DNA from: Streptomyces sp. CB02400
GTDB lineage: Bacteria > Actinomycetota > Actinomycetes > Streptomycetales > Streptomycetaceae
Direction: 5' to 3'
Length of the DNA stretch: 64,000 bases
NCBI RefSeq assembly: GCF_001905725.1
Contig: NZ_LIWB01000016.1
Coordinates: forward strand, 124,001 to 188,000
Each line of letters opens with the position of its first letter. Position 1 is the first letter of the stretch. The notes under the pieces were generated by a model. It was not told where the DNA came from. It made no database searches and worked only from the letters and a program-made list of their open reading frames with translations. The translations under genes and the position numbers were made by a program. Positions 57,238 to 64,000 of the stretch are shown in pieces.

Positions 57238-59337
57238 TCACTGCTGTCTTGAGGGCCGCTCGAGTTTGGCCTCAGCCCGTCTCAAGGTTGTCTCGATCGC
57301 GTGCGCCAGGGCGCCGACGGAGTCGCCGTCGGCCAGGACCACGGGCGGGGGCGCGCCGCCGTCCTCCGCGAGGCCCAGGGCGATGTCGCAGGCCAGGGCG
57401 CCGACCCCGGAGACGCCGGCCAGCACCAGGGGGCCGTCGGCGGTGCGCAGGTGGCGGCGGAGGGCCGTGACGCAGGTCCGGGCCCCGTGGGCCGCCGGGT
57501 ACAGCGCCACCACGGCATGCGCTCCGGTGGTGCCCCGGACGAGCCCGGCGAGCCAGGACGCGGGGGTGCCCGGCGGGGTGACCAGGCAGGCGGTTCCGGT
57601 GCGGGGTGCGGTGGCCGCCCGCAGCGTGACCAGCGGGCCGCCCGCCTCCGCCGGGGGTACGGGCCGTTCGTGCAGGCGGGGCAGGTCCGTGCGGGGCAGG
57701 CCGTCGAGGAGGTCGGCGACGGTCACCGACTCCCCCGTGACGTCCGGCAGTTCGCGCAGGAGCCGGGCGCTCGCCGACAGCAGGGCGAAGGCGCGGGCGT
57801 CGTCGAGGCGGGCGCGGTCGTGCACGCACGTCAGGACCAGGCCGCCCTGGCGGTCGTGGTGGACGACGATGCCGATCGGGACCGGGGGGCGGGCGGGGAG
57901 GAGGTCCGGGGCGTCGACACGGACGCCCCGCGCGGCCAGGCCCGGGCCGGGTTCGCCGAGCCCGCGCGTGCGGTGCTCGAAGACCAGCAGGGAGTCGGCG
58001 AGCACGGCCCCCGCCTCGTCCTGCGGCGCGATCGGGCCCTGCGCGAGCCAGTCGCGGATCTGGCCCGCGGCGACCCACTCGTACCCGGACACGTCCAGGG
58101 CACAGTCGCGCAGGGCTCCCAGCAGCCGGGAGACCGGGGCGGCCGGGTCCACCTCGACGGACACCGGCAGCGGGCTGGCGAAGGGGCCGGGGGTGCGCTC
58201 GATGTCCCCGAGGAAGACGCCCCGGCCCGAGACCGTGACGCCGAAGCGCACCCGGGCGGGCTCCGCGGCGGCGTCCGACGCGCGGTGGAGGAGCATCGCC
58301 CACACCGTGTGCACGGCGACGCTCTCGGTGGCGCCCTGGTGCGCCGCCCACGCGGCCAGGCGTGCCGCCTCGTCACCGGTGAGCCGGCACCGGACGCGTC
58401 CGGTGCCGGTCTGCCCGGTGGCGGCGCCGGGTGCGGCCTGCGGCAGGCGCACGGCGGGACGCGCCGCCTCCCTGGTCCAGAAGTCCCGTGCGGCGGAGGG
58501 GTCCTGGGCTTCCAGCCAGCGGATGTAGTCGCGCAGGTCGGGGCGGCGCTCGCCGCCGGGCAGAACGCCGTCGGCGCAGTAGGCGCGGTAGAACTCACGG
58601 AGCAGGGCGTGCACGCTCCAGTGGTCGAGCAGGGCACGGTGGTAGGTGAGCAGGACCTCGGTGGGCGCGGTACCGCCCGGCGTGCCCGGGGGTGCCCCGT
58701 CGAGGAGGGCGGCGCGCAGCAGCCCGGGGCGGCGCAGGTCGAAGCCGCGTACCCGCTCGTGTTCCATCAGGACGGCGCGGCCGGGGAAGGTTCCGTGCGC
58801 GTGCCGTACGACCTCCGGGGTGGCGTGGCGGTGCACGGTGACTTTGGGGTGCGGGTCCCAGTCGAACGCGGCGCGCAGCACGGTCTCCCGGTCGAAGACG
58901 GACTGCCAGGCGGCGGTGAAGCGGCCGGTGTCCAGCGGGCCGTGCCAGCGCCAGGCGAGCTGCTCCACGTGGTGGTCCGGGTGGTGGACGGCGTCGGCGA
59001 GGACATCGCGTTGCAGGGGGGTGACGGCGAAGGTCTCCGGAGGTTCGGTCCGGGCCGGGGCGGGTGACGGGGCCGGGGGGCGGGTGAGCCGGTCGGCGAG
59101 CGGCCCGGCGAACGCGGGCGAGACCGTCGCGTGCCCGGTGAGGCGGGCGGCGGCGGGTGCGGTGCCGGTGTCGAGGGGGCCGGTCGGCGCGGGACCGTGG
59201 ACGTGCACGACGGCCTGCCGTGCCTCGGGGGAGCCGGCGAAGACGACGGTCACGGTCACGGCCCCCGGTTCGGGTGCCGGCGGGTGTCCCGGGGTGGGGG
59301 CGGGCGCGTCGGAGGGGTGGTGGCCGTCGGTGGTCAT
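57238..59337 (-). CDS. Condensation-domain-like protein with C-terminal thioesterase-like part
   Basis: 699 aa. Residues about 100-520 match the NRPS condensation fold: FAVTPLQRDVLADAVHHPDHHVEQLAWRW at the start, LRAAFDWD, and LLTYHRALLDHWSVHALLREFYRAY at the active site. Aligned on DxWS, the canonical HHxxxDG reads HRALLDH: the second, catalytic His is Arg and the Gly is His. The remaining 150 residues resemble a shortened thioesterase (TACLVTPPGTPAS..., then VLAGVSGVGALACDIAL with GxSxG). The N-terminal 95 residues are Pro/Ala-rich. Without the catalytic His ordinary amide formation is unlikely; a binding, recruiting (X-domain-like) or altered transferase role is possible. AAAGGGGG precedes the ATG. 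Confidence 0.75.
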   Translation of the reverse strand: MTTDGHHPSDAPAPTPGHPPAPEPGAVTVTVVFAGSPEARQAVVHVHGPAPTGPLDTGTAPAAARLTGHATVSPAFAGPLADRLTRPPAPSPAPARTEPPETFAVTPLQRDVLADAVHHPDHHVEQLAWRWHGPLDTGRFTAAWQSVFDRETVLRAAFDWDPHPKVTVHRHATPEVVRHAHGTFPGRAVLMEHERVRGFDLRRPGLLRAALLDGAPPGTPGGTAPTEVLLTYHRALLDHWSVHALLREFYRAYCADGVLPGGERRPDLRDYIRWLEAQDPSAARDFWTREAARPAVRLPQAAPGAATGQTGTGRVRCRLTGDEAARLAAWAAHQGATESVAVHTVWAMLLHRASDAAAEPARVRFGVTVSGRGVFLGDIERTPGPFASPLPVSVEVDPAAPVSRLLGALRDCALDVSGYEWVAAGQIRDWLAQGPIAPQDEAGAVLADSLLVFEHRTRGLGEPGPGLAARGVRVDAPDLLPARPPVPIGIVVHHDRQGGLVLTCVHDRARLDDARAFALLSASARLLRELPDVTGESVTVADLLDGLPRTDLPRLHERPVPPAEAGGPLVTLRAATAPRTGTACLVTPPGTPASWLAGLVRGTTGAHAVVALYPAAHGARTCVTALRRHLRTADGPLVLAGVSGVGALACDIALGLAEDGGAPPPVVLADGDSVGALAHAIETTLRRAEAKLERPSRQQ

Positions 59338-59514
59338 CCGTGCCCCCTTTCCCCTCGGTGTGTCTGATCTGTCGTGCCGTCCGGCTGTCCGGCTGTCGCG
59401 CGCGGGCGCCGCCGGCGGGCCGGCAGGACGGGTGTCATGACGGTGTGCTCGCGGGTGGGCCGCCCGGGGCGGCGTGCGGGCGTGGGGGGTCCGGCCCGGA
59501 TCCTTGCGGCCAGA

Positions 59515-60204
59515 CTAGACACTCAGCGGGCTGAGGCCGGATTCCTCGAGCGGCCCTGAAGCGGATCCCGATGCCAGGAGCCGTTTCCAGTCGATCTCGG
59601 GTCCTCGCACCTGGAGCTGGCGGAAGGCCGTCAGCAGGGCCCGGGGTTCGGGGGCGGCCTCGGGCGTCTCGCGGACGGGTTCGCACCGCAGGAGCCTGCC
59701 GAAGCCCGCGGGGTGCGATGCGTGCGCGGTGCAGGGGCCGCCCTCCTGAGCGAGGGTCAGGTGGGCGGCGTCCCGCAGGCCGAGGGCCCCGGCCACGTGA
59801 GCTGCCGCGAGCGCGCCGACGCCGTGTCCGGTGACCGCCGTGGCGTCGATGCCGAGGGCGTGCCAGAGGCGGAACAGGCCCACCTGGTACCCGAACAGCG
59901 CGGGCTTGCCGTACCGGGGGTCTTCGAGCAGCCGGGCGTCGACTCCGTGCGGGGGTGCGAAAACGGCGGCGACCAGTGGTACGGGCAGACAGCAGTCCAG
60001 GGTGTCGCGCAGGGCGTCGAAGGCGGCCCGGAAGGCGGGGAACGAGCCGTACAGGGTCCTGGTCGTGGTGGGCGGGCGGCCGTCCCAGTCGGGGAACAGC
60101 ACAGCGAGGTCGCCGCGGACGGCGGGCTTTCCGGCTCGGTCGGCGCAGCCGCAGGCCAGGAGTGCGGGCCGGGGGACGTCCCGGGTGTGCGGGTCGGACT
60201 TCAT
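59515..60204 (-). CDS. Acyltransferase-like protein lacking the nucleophile
   Basis: 229 aa. The middle resembles the first half of a PKS/FabD-type acyltransferase: LAVLFPDWDG, GKPALFGYQVGLFRLWHALGIDATAVTGHGVGALAAAHVAGALGLRDAAHL. The GHSxGE loop is GHGVGA, with Gly in place of the catalytic Ser. The second half, which should hold the catalytic His, is short, and the sequence ends with ALLTAFRQLQVRGPEIDWKRLL, the usual post-AT signature. So it is a compact, catalytically dead-looking AT relative. Start at 60204 (MKSDPHTRDVPRPALLAC) by ribosome-binding site GAGAGGG. Lies between the cyclase and the condensation-like gene, same strand. Confidence 0.7.
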   Translation of the reverse strand: MKSDPHTRDVPRPALLACGCADRAGKPAVRGDLAVLFPDWDGRPPTTTRTLYGSFPAFRAAFDALRDTLDCCLPVPLVAAVFAPPHGVDARLLEDPRYGKPALFGYQVGLFRLWHALGIDATAVTGHGVGALAAAHVAGALGLRDAAHLTLAQEGGPCTAHASHPAGFGRLLRCEPVRETPEAAPEPRALLTAFRQLQVRGPEIDWKRLLASGSASGPLEESGLSPLSV

Positions 60205-60250
60205 GGGCACCCTCTCGTGTACTCGTGGCGAATCCGCCGCGGCACGCGGG

Positions 60251-61210
60251 TCACAGCACCCGGACCGCGCTCTCCGCGTGTTGCCTGGCCAGTTCGAGTA
60301 CCGCCCGGCTCTCCCGGCCGAGGCTCTCCCGCACGTGGCGCCGGGCCTGGGCGGTGTCCGTGCCGGCGCCGAGAACGGTTTCGATGCGGTCCGGGTCGAG
60401 GACGGCACGGTGCTGGGCGGTGACGGTCACGCCCGCCGTGTCCGGCACGACGGACCACTCTCCGGTGTGGGCCACCAGCGGGCCCGGCGGGACGGTCAGT
60501 TTGAACACGATGCGTCCGGCGTGGGGGAAGCAGATGCGTACGGCCTCGGTGGTGCGGGCGGGCAGCCGGCCCGTCGCGTGGGTCTGCCCGCGGACCAGCT
60601 GCACACCGGGCGGGTCCTCCCGTACGTCGGCGCGGGCGACGTGCGGCAGGAGCCGGGGCCAGTCCCGGATTCGGTACAGCACGTCGTAGACGAGCTCGGC
60701 GGGCCCCTTGACGCGGGTGGAGTCCTCGAAGGACAGCATGAGTCCGTCGAGGTCGGTCCAGTGCTGCGCGTGGTGGCGCACACCCTCCAGGTCCATGCGG
60801 GCGGTGGTGTCGAGGGTGCGCTCCGCCCGGGCGGCGCTCGCCGGGTCGTCGCGAGCGACGGTGAAGGTGCGGCGCAGGGTCAGCCGGGTGCGCCGGTCGT
60901 CGAGGGCTTCGACGGTCCAGGTGCCGCGCATGCTCGTGAGCGGTGGTGCCGGCTGCTCCTGCCAGAAGTCCACCCGCCGCAGGTCGGACGAGAAGACCAG
61001 GCGCGTCGTCCACGAGCGCACCTGGCCCTCGGCGGTGTCCCACAGGCGGTGCCGTTCCTGCCGCCCGTCGGACTCCAGCTGCTCGACGTGCACGACGGAC
61101 GGGAAGTACCGGGGCCAGTGGGCGGCATCGGCCACCAGCCCGTAGACCACGCCCGCGGGGGCGGCGATCACCACGTCGTGCTGCGCACAGCGCATCCGCT
61201 CGGCAGGCAT
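60251..61210 (-). CDS. Two-domain aromatase/cyclase (SRPBCC, START-like)
   Basis: 319 aa from the ATG at 61210, with GGAGGAGGG eight bases upstream (an in-frame TTG at 61228 lies inside that site). Two tandem START-like domains: residues 1-150 (HDVVIAAPAGVVYGLVADAAHWPRYFPSVVHVEQLE, RTWTVEALDDRRTRLTLRR) and 155-319 (LMLSFEDSTRVKGPAELVYDVLYRIRDWPRLLPHVARADV). This is the layout of di-domain aromatase/cyclases of aromatic polyketide pathways, which set the first ring of a reduced poly-beta-ketone. No type II minimal PKS is inside the window, but a ketosynthase-derived gene starts at its right edge. Confidence 0.88.
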   Translation of the reverse strand: MPAERMRCAQHDVVIAAPAGVVYGLVADAAHWPRYFPSVVHVEQLESDGRQERHRLWDTAEGQVRSWTTRLVFSSDLRRVDFWQEQPAPPLTSMRGTWTVEALDDRRTRLTLRRTFTVARDDPASAARAERTLDTTARMDLEGVRHHAQHWTDLDGLMLSFEDSTRVKGPAELVYDVLYRIRDWPRLLPHVARADVREDPPGVQLVRGQTHATGRLPARTTEAVRICFPHAGRIVFKLTVPPGPLVAHTGEWSVVPDTAGVTVTAQHRAVLDPDRIETVLGAGTDTAQARRHVRESLGRESRAVLELARQHAESAVRVL

Positions 61211-61380
61211 CCGTCCGCCCTCCTCCAAGTCACAGCCCGGGGCGGTGGCCCCGTGGCGTCACTGGCCTCGGGCACCGGCGGGCCGAGGCCGTCGTGCCGA
61301 CTGTGTCCTGAATCACTTGAGGGCCGGACGAGGGCGCCTTGAGTGCCGCCTCGACGGCAGGTCCGTCGGTGCGCGTGCGC

Positions 61381-62202
61381 TCAGGCGGCGAAGAGGTCGA
61401 ACGTGGAGGCCCCCCGCGGGCCGGCCAGGATGTCGAGCTGGGGAGCCGTGGTGAGCATCGCCTGGTACAGCCGCTGGAGCTGCGGTGCGGGCTCGACGCC
61501 GAGCTCCTCGCGCAACCGGCCGCACAGCCCGCGGTAGGTGCCCAGAGCGGCGGCCTGCCGGCCGGAGCGGTACTGCGCCAGGATGAACTGCGCGTGCAGT
61601 CCCTCGTGCAGCGGGTGATGCATCGTCAACTGACGCAGCTCGCCCAGCAGTTCGGCGTGCCGACCGAGACGCAGGTCGGCGTCGATGCGGCGCTCGGTGG
61701 TGACCAGCCGGCTCTCTTCGAGCCGTACGACCTCGATGTCGAGGACGGGTCCGAGACGCACGTCCACCAGGGCGGCACCGTCCCACAGGTCGAGGGCGGC
61801 GCGGAACCGGTCGGAAGCGAGGGCGGCGTCACCGGCCTCGAAGGCGTTGCGTCCCTCCGCCACCAGCCGCTCGTACTGGTGCACGTCGATGCAGTCCGCG
61901 GGGATCTGCAGCACGTAGCCGCCGTGCCGGGTGGCCAGGATGTCCTTGGCGTTTCCGGGGACGTCCGGGCCCATGGCGGTGCCGAGGCGGCGGCGCAGCT
62001 GGAGGATGTAGGTCTGGAGCGTGGTGAGCGAGCTCAGCGGCGGCTCGACCCCCCATATCTCCTCCATGAGTGTCTGCACCGGCACGACACGTCCTCGGTG
62101 GAGGGCCAGCAGGGAAAGCAGCTGGCGCGGCTTGCCGGCCGTGGGAACGATCGATCCGCCGTTGACTTCCGCCCTCAGCGGTCCCAGTACCTGAATCTTC
62201 AT
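61381..62202 (-). CDS. SARP-family pathway activator
   Basis: 273 aa. Residues 1-95 are the OmpR-like winged helix of Streptomyces antibiotic regulatory proteins (MKIQVLGPLRAEVNGG, PRQLLSLLALHRGRVVPVQTLMEEIWG, TTLQTYILQLRRRLG, RHGGYVLQIP); residues about 98-245 form the bacterial transcriptional activation domain (IDVHQYERLVAEGRNAFEAGD, LWDGAALVDV, HPLHEGLHAQFILAQYRSGRQAAALGTYR). The start at 62202 has GGGGGAG upstream; 13 extra residues from 62241 are not SARP-like. SARPs bind direct repeats upstream of cluster genes; candidate repeats lie just upstream. It likely activates the minus-strand genes from here toward 57.2 kb and perhaps lanA. Confidence 0.93.
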   Translation of the reverse strand: MKIQVLGPLRAEVNGGSIVPTAGKPRQLLSLLALHRGRVVPVQTLMEEIWGVEPPLSSLTTLQTYILQLRRRLGTAMGPDVPGNAKDILATRHGGYVLQIPADCIDVHQYERLVAEGRNAFEAGDAALASDRFRAALDLWDGAALVDVRLGPVLDIEVVRLEESRLVTTERRIDADLRLGRHAELLGELRQLTMHHPLHEGLHAQFILAQYRSGRQAAALGTYRGLCGRLREELGVEPAPQLQRLYQAMLTTAPQLDILAGPRGASTFDLFAA

Positions 62203-62291
62203 GTTCTCCCCCGGTGTCGGCGAGATGCGCTCAATGGGCACACACGCTTGGTTTTCTGCACGCTAGCGGGACGCAGAGTGCGCACGCTTGA

Positions 62292-62409
62292 TTCTCCAGT
62301 TCTTCTCCAGCGGTTGTGGACGGCGGTTATGGACGGCTGAATTCGCTGCTCGCAGAACGGCGTGGAACGGCTCGTGAATTGCTGGAGCGCAGACCTGAAT
62401 TCGCTGGAG
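62292..62409. promoter_or_regulatory. SARP-type direct repeats upstream of the SARP gene
   Basis: TTCTCCAG occurs at 62292 and 62303, exactly 11 bases apart (one helical turn). Its complement CTGGAG recurs at 62382 and 62404, 22 bases apart, each preceded by GAATT. Spacing of 11 or 22 bases is the hallmark of SARP binding sites, and the stretch is locally AT-rich. Confidence 0.5.
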
Positions 62410-62431
62410 GAAGCGCGCGGAGCGGGGCGGG

Positions 62432-63262
62432 TCACCGGTAGGCCGGGGACGCGGCGACGGCCGCCGGCGCGGGCAGGGCGATGCGGTGCGGTGCCGTCCG
62501 TGCCCACGGGAATCCGCGGTGCAGGTGCATCACGGGATCCGTGAAGGGGTCGGTCTGGACGACCACGGCGGCGAGGACGTCGGGCGCGGGCTCGAGTTCG
62601 ACGAACGTCCACTGCCCGTACCGGTCGTCGGCGGGCGGATCGAATCCGAGTACACCGCGGTCCTCGGCCAGCGTGAAGGAGAACGAGTCGAACGGCAGGC
62701 CGAGTCCGAGGCCGCGCGCTTTCGCGTAGGCCTCCTTCAGGGTCCACAGCCGCATCGTCCTGCGGTCGCGCGCCGCTCCGGTGGCCGCTTCGGCCACCCA
62801 GTGCCGCTCCCGCGCCGCGAAGGTCTGCAGGATCGTGTGGAAGGAACGCGGGTCCCGGTCGAGCCGCTCCACGTCGACGCCGATGGTGTGCGCGCGGGTC
62901 ACGCCCAGCAGGTTGCAGCCACTGGCGTGCGACAGGTTGAAGTCCAGCTGCCGTCCGCCGCGCAGGAGTCCGCCCGCGGGCACGCGCAGGAAGGGCCGGC
63001 CGCGCGAGGAGCGCCAGAAGTGCAGTTCGTCCTCGGCGAGGCCGGTCTCCAGCGCCAGTACGCGGCGCACCAGGGTGTGGGCGACCAGGTACTGGCGCCG
63101 GTCGCGTTCGAAGAGGAAGGCCTGCGCCGTGTGTTTCTCCTCCTCGTCGAACCAGTGGGCGGCGAGCAGGGCCGCGTGGTCCGGCGGCAGGTCGTCGTTG
63201 GTGCAGAACCACAGCTGGATGGGGCGGTCCGGGTCCTCGCCCCGGCCGGTGTCCGTGATCAC
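62432..63262 (-). CDS. Sfp-type 4'-phosphopantetheinyl transferase
   Basis: 276 aa. The magnesium and CoA-binding motifs are intact: IGVDVERL (GxDxE) and WTLKEAYAKARGLGLGLP (WxxKEAxxKxxGxG), with the LDFNLSHASG motif before them. It converts apo carrier proteins to holo form and could serve all carrier domains in the window (four ACPs, two PCPs and the free PCP). The GTG start at 63262 overlaps the stop of the upstream ketosynthase-like gene by four bases (GTGA), so they are translationally coupled; a longer frame to 63445 lies inside that gene. Confidence 0.93.
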   Translation of the reverse strand: MITDTGRGEDPDRPIQLWFCTNDDLPPDHAALLAAHWFDEEEKHTAQAFLFERDRRQYLVAHTLVRRVLALETGLAEDELHFWRSSRGRPFLRVPAGGLLRGGRQLDFNLSHASGCNLLGVTRAHTIGVDVERLDRDPRSFHTILQTFAARERHWVAEAATGAARDRRTMRLWTLKEAYAKARGLGLGLPFDSFSFTLAEDRGVLGFDPPADDRYGQWTFVELEPAPDVLAAVVVQTDPFTDPVMHLHRGFPWARTAPHRIALPAPAAVAASPAYR

Positions 63263-64000
63263 GTCGGCGGCTCCACGTCCGCTTCCGTGTCGCGGCCCAG
63301 CCACAGCGGCCGGGGCAGCAGGGCGGAGCGGGGCGGCACCGAGCGCGGCCCGGGTTCGCGGCCGTCGGCGGCCTCCGCCGTCCTCGTCACGTCGACACCG
63401 CCGGTCCACAGCCCGGCGAGCTGTTCCAGGCGTCCGGCGCGCCACAGCGCGGACAGGTAGGCACGGGTCTCGGGCGCCTCGTCGAGGAGCAGCGGATCGG
63501 CCGGTGCGGTCCGCAGGTCCGCCACCCGCAGGCGCCGGCCCGCGCGGTCACCGGGCGCCCCGGCGGCGAAGTCCGTCAGCAGTTCGGCCAGTTCCGGGTG
63601 GCTGCGGGCGGTGACGGCGAGGCGGCAGGGCAGTGCGGCGCGGCCGGTGCGCAGGGCGTGGGCGAGAGCGGGCAGATCCGGTGCCCGGCCGGCACCGAGC
63701 CAGTCCGCCAGGCGGCGGGCGGTGGCGGCGAGGTGGCCGGGGGTGGGTGCCGACAGCAGGATCAGCTCGAGGGCGCCGCGGTCGTCGCCGTGTTCCGTCG
63801 GCGGCCGCCCGGTGGAGGGGTCCGTCTCCGTTCTCGGGCGCGCGGCCGGCCGCGCCGGACATGCCTCGACGACGACACAGGCCCGGGTGCCGGTCTCGCT
63901 TCCGGCGGTGACCACGGCCCGGTGCGGTGCCGAGGCGTCCCGGCCGGCCTCTTCGCCGAGCCGCAGCACCGCCCGGGTGAGGGCGGCGACACCGGTGGCC
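63259..64000 (-). CDS. C-terminal part of a ketosynthase-derived protein (runs off right edge)
   Basis: 247 codons visible, no start inside the window. The first residues read ATGVAALTRAVLRLG, like the helix after the second catalytic His of a PKS ketosynthase (GHxExAxGVAxLxKAVLxL). RAVVTAGSETGTRACVVVEACPA then takes the place of the usual SSFGxxGTNAHVVLE strand. The region after it (LILLSAPTPGHLAATARRLADWL, LPALAHALRTGRAALPCRLAVTA) is the alpha/beta linker that follows PKS ketosynthases. No further domain follows before the stop. The third conserved His (NAHV) is not recognisable. It may be a single KS-linker protein or the end of a larger PKS. Overlaps the phosphopantetheinyl transferase start. 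Confidence 0.7.
   Translation of the reverse strand, partial: ATGVAALTRAVLRLGEEAGRDASAPHRAVVTAGSETGTRACVVVEACPARPAARPRTETDPSTGRPPTEHGDDRGALELILLSAPTPGHLAATARRLADWLGAGRAPDLPALAHALRTGRAALPCRLAVTARSHPELAELLTDFAAGAPGDRAGRRLRVADLRTAPADPLLLDEAPETRAYLSALWRAGRLEQLAGLWTGGVDVTRTAEAADGREPGPRSVPPRSALLPRPLWLGRDTEADVEPPT

Noticed and set aside
63262..63445. Longer N-terminus for the phosphopantetheinyl transferase
   Set aside because: It would overlap the ketosynthase-like gene by about 180 bases and adds Arg/Ala-rich residues; the GTG at 63262 gives a standard 4-base overlap and the family N-terminus.

Overview
The window is very GC-rich (third codon positions are nearly all G or C), uses GTG starts freely, and carries an SsgA-family sporulation protein, AfsR-like regulators and several natural-product genes. 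This points to a Streptomyces chromosome, probably an accessory part of an arm. No rRNA, tRNA or CRISPR array was seen.

1-19.4 kb is mixed accessory DNA. It holds a partial FAD oxidoreductase, a broken dienelactone hydrolase, a redox-stress group (quinone reductase, MarR regulator behind a 15-bp-arm palindrome, old yellow enzyme), DUF4240, a secreted I36-type inhibitor, and a gene-poor stretch ending in an SsgA-like gene. A Cre-like tyrosine recombinase follows, with a lox-like site just upstream of its start. Next come an FG-GAP secreted protein, a DinB/DUF664 protein and two poorly known proteins. An arsenic island (arsI divergent from arsR, a MIP channel, arsC and an arsN1-type acetyltransferase) precedes a large NB-ARC/TPR regulator and a 36-aa membrane peptide.

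19.4-45 kb (minus strand) is the core of a hybrid assembly-line cluster. One 6,932-aa protein reads KS-AT-DH-KR-ACP, KS-AT-DH-KR-ACP, C-PCP-KS-AT-ACP, C-PCP-KS-AT-ACP-TE. It has two condensation domains but no adenylation domain. Beside it lie a crotonyl-CoA carboxylase/reductase, a winged-helix regulator, MbtH, a methyltransferase embedded in a severed adenylation-domain tail, and a type II thioesterase with Cys as predicted nucleophile. Divergently (plus strand) run a stand-alone carrier protein and an adenylation domain split by a methyltransferase. I infer that the amino acid is activated and methylated in trans and loaded onto the in-line PCPs. The same strand continues with P450, class I terpene synthase, polyprenyl synthase and a stand-alone acyltransferase.

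53-57 kb holds a class II lanthipeptide pair: lanM and a 55-aa precursor with a mersacidin-type leader and an unusual C-terminal Asn-Cys-Cys-Gly. 57-64 kb (minus strand) holds a SARP regulator, a two-domain aromatase/cyclase, an acyltransferase-like protein without its nucleophile, a condensation-like protein without its catalytic His, an Sfp-type phosphopantetheinyl transferase, and the end of a ketosynthase-derived protein that runs off the window. Several strong hairpins separate the units. Whether these make one product or three (polyketide-peptide, terpenoid, lanthipeptide) cannot be decided from sequence alone.
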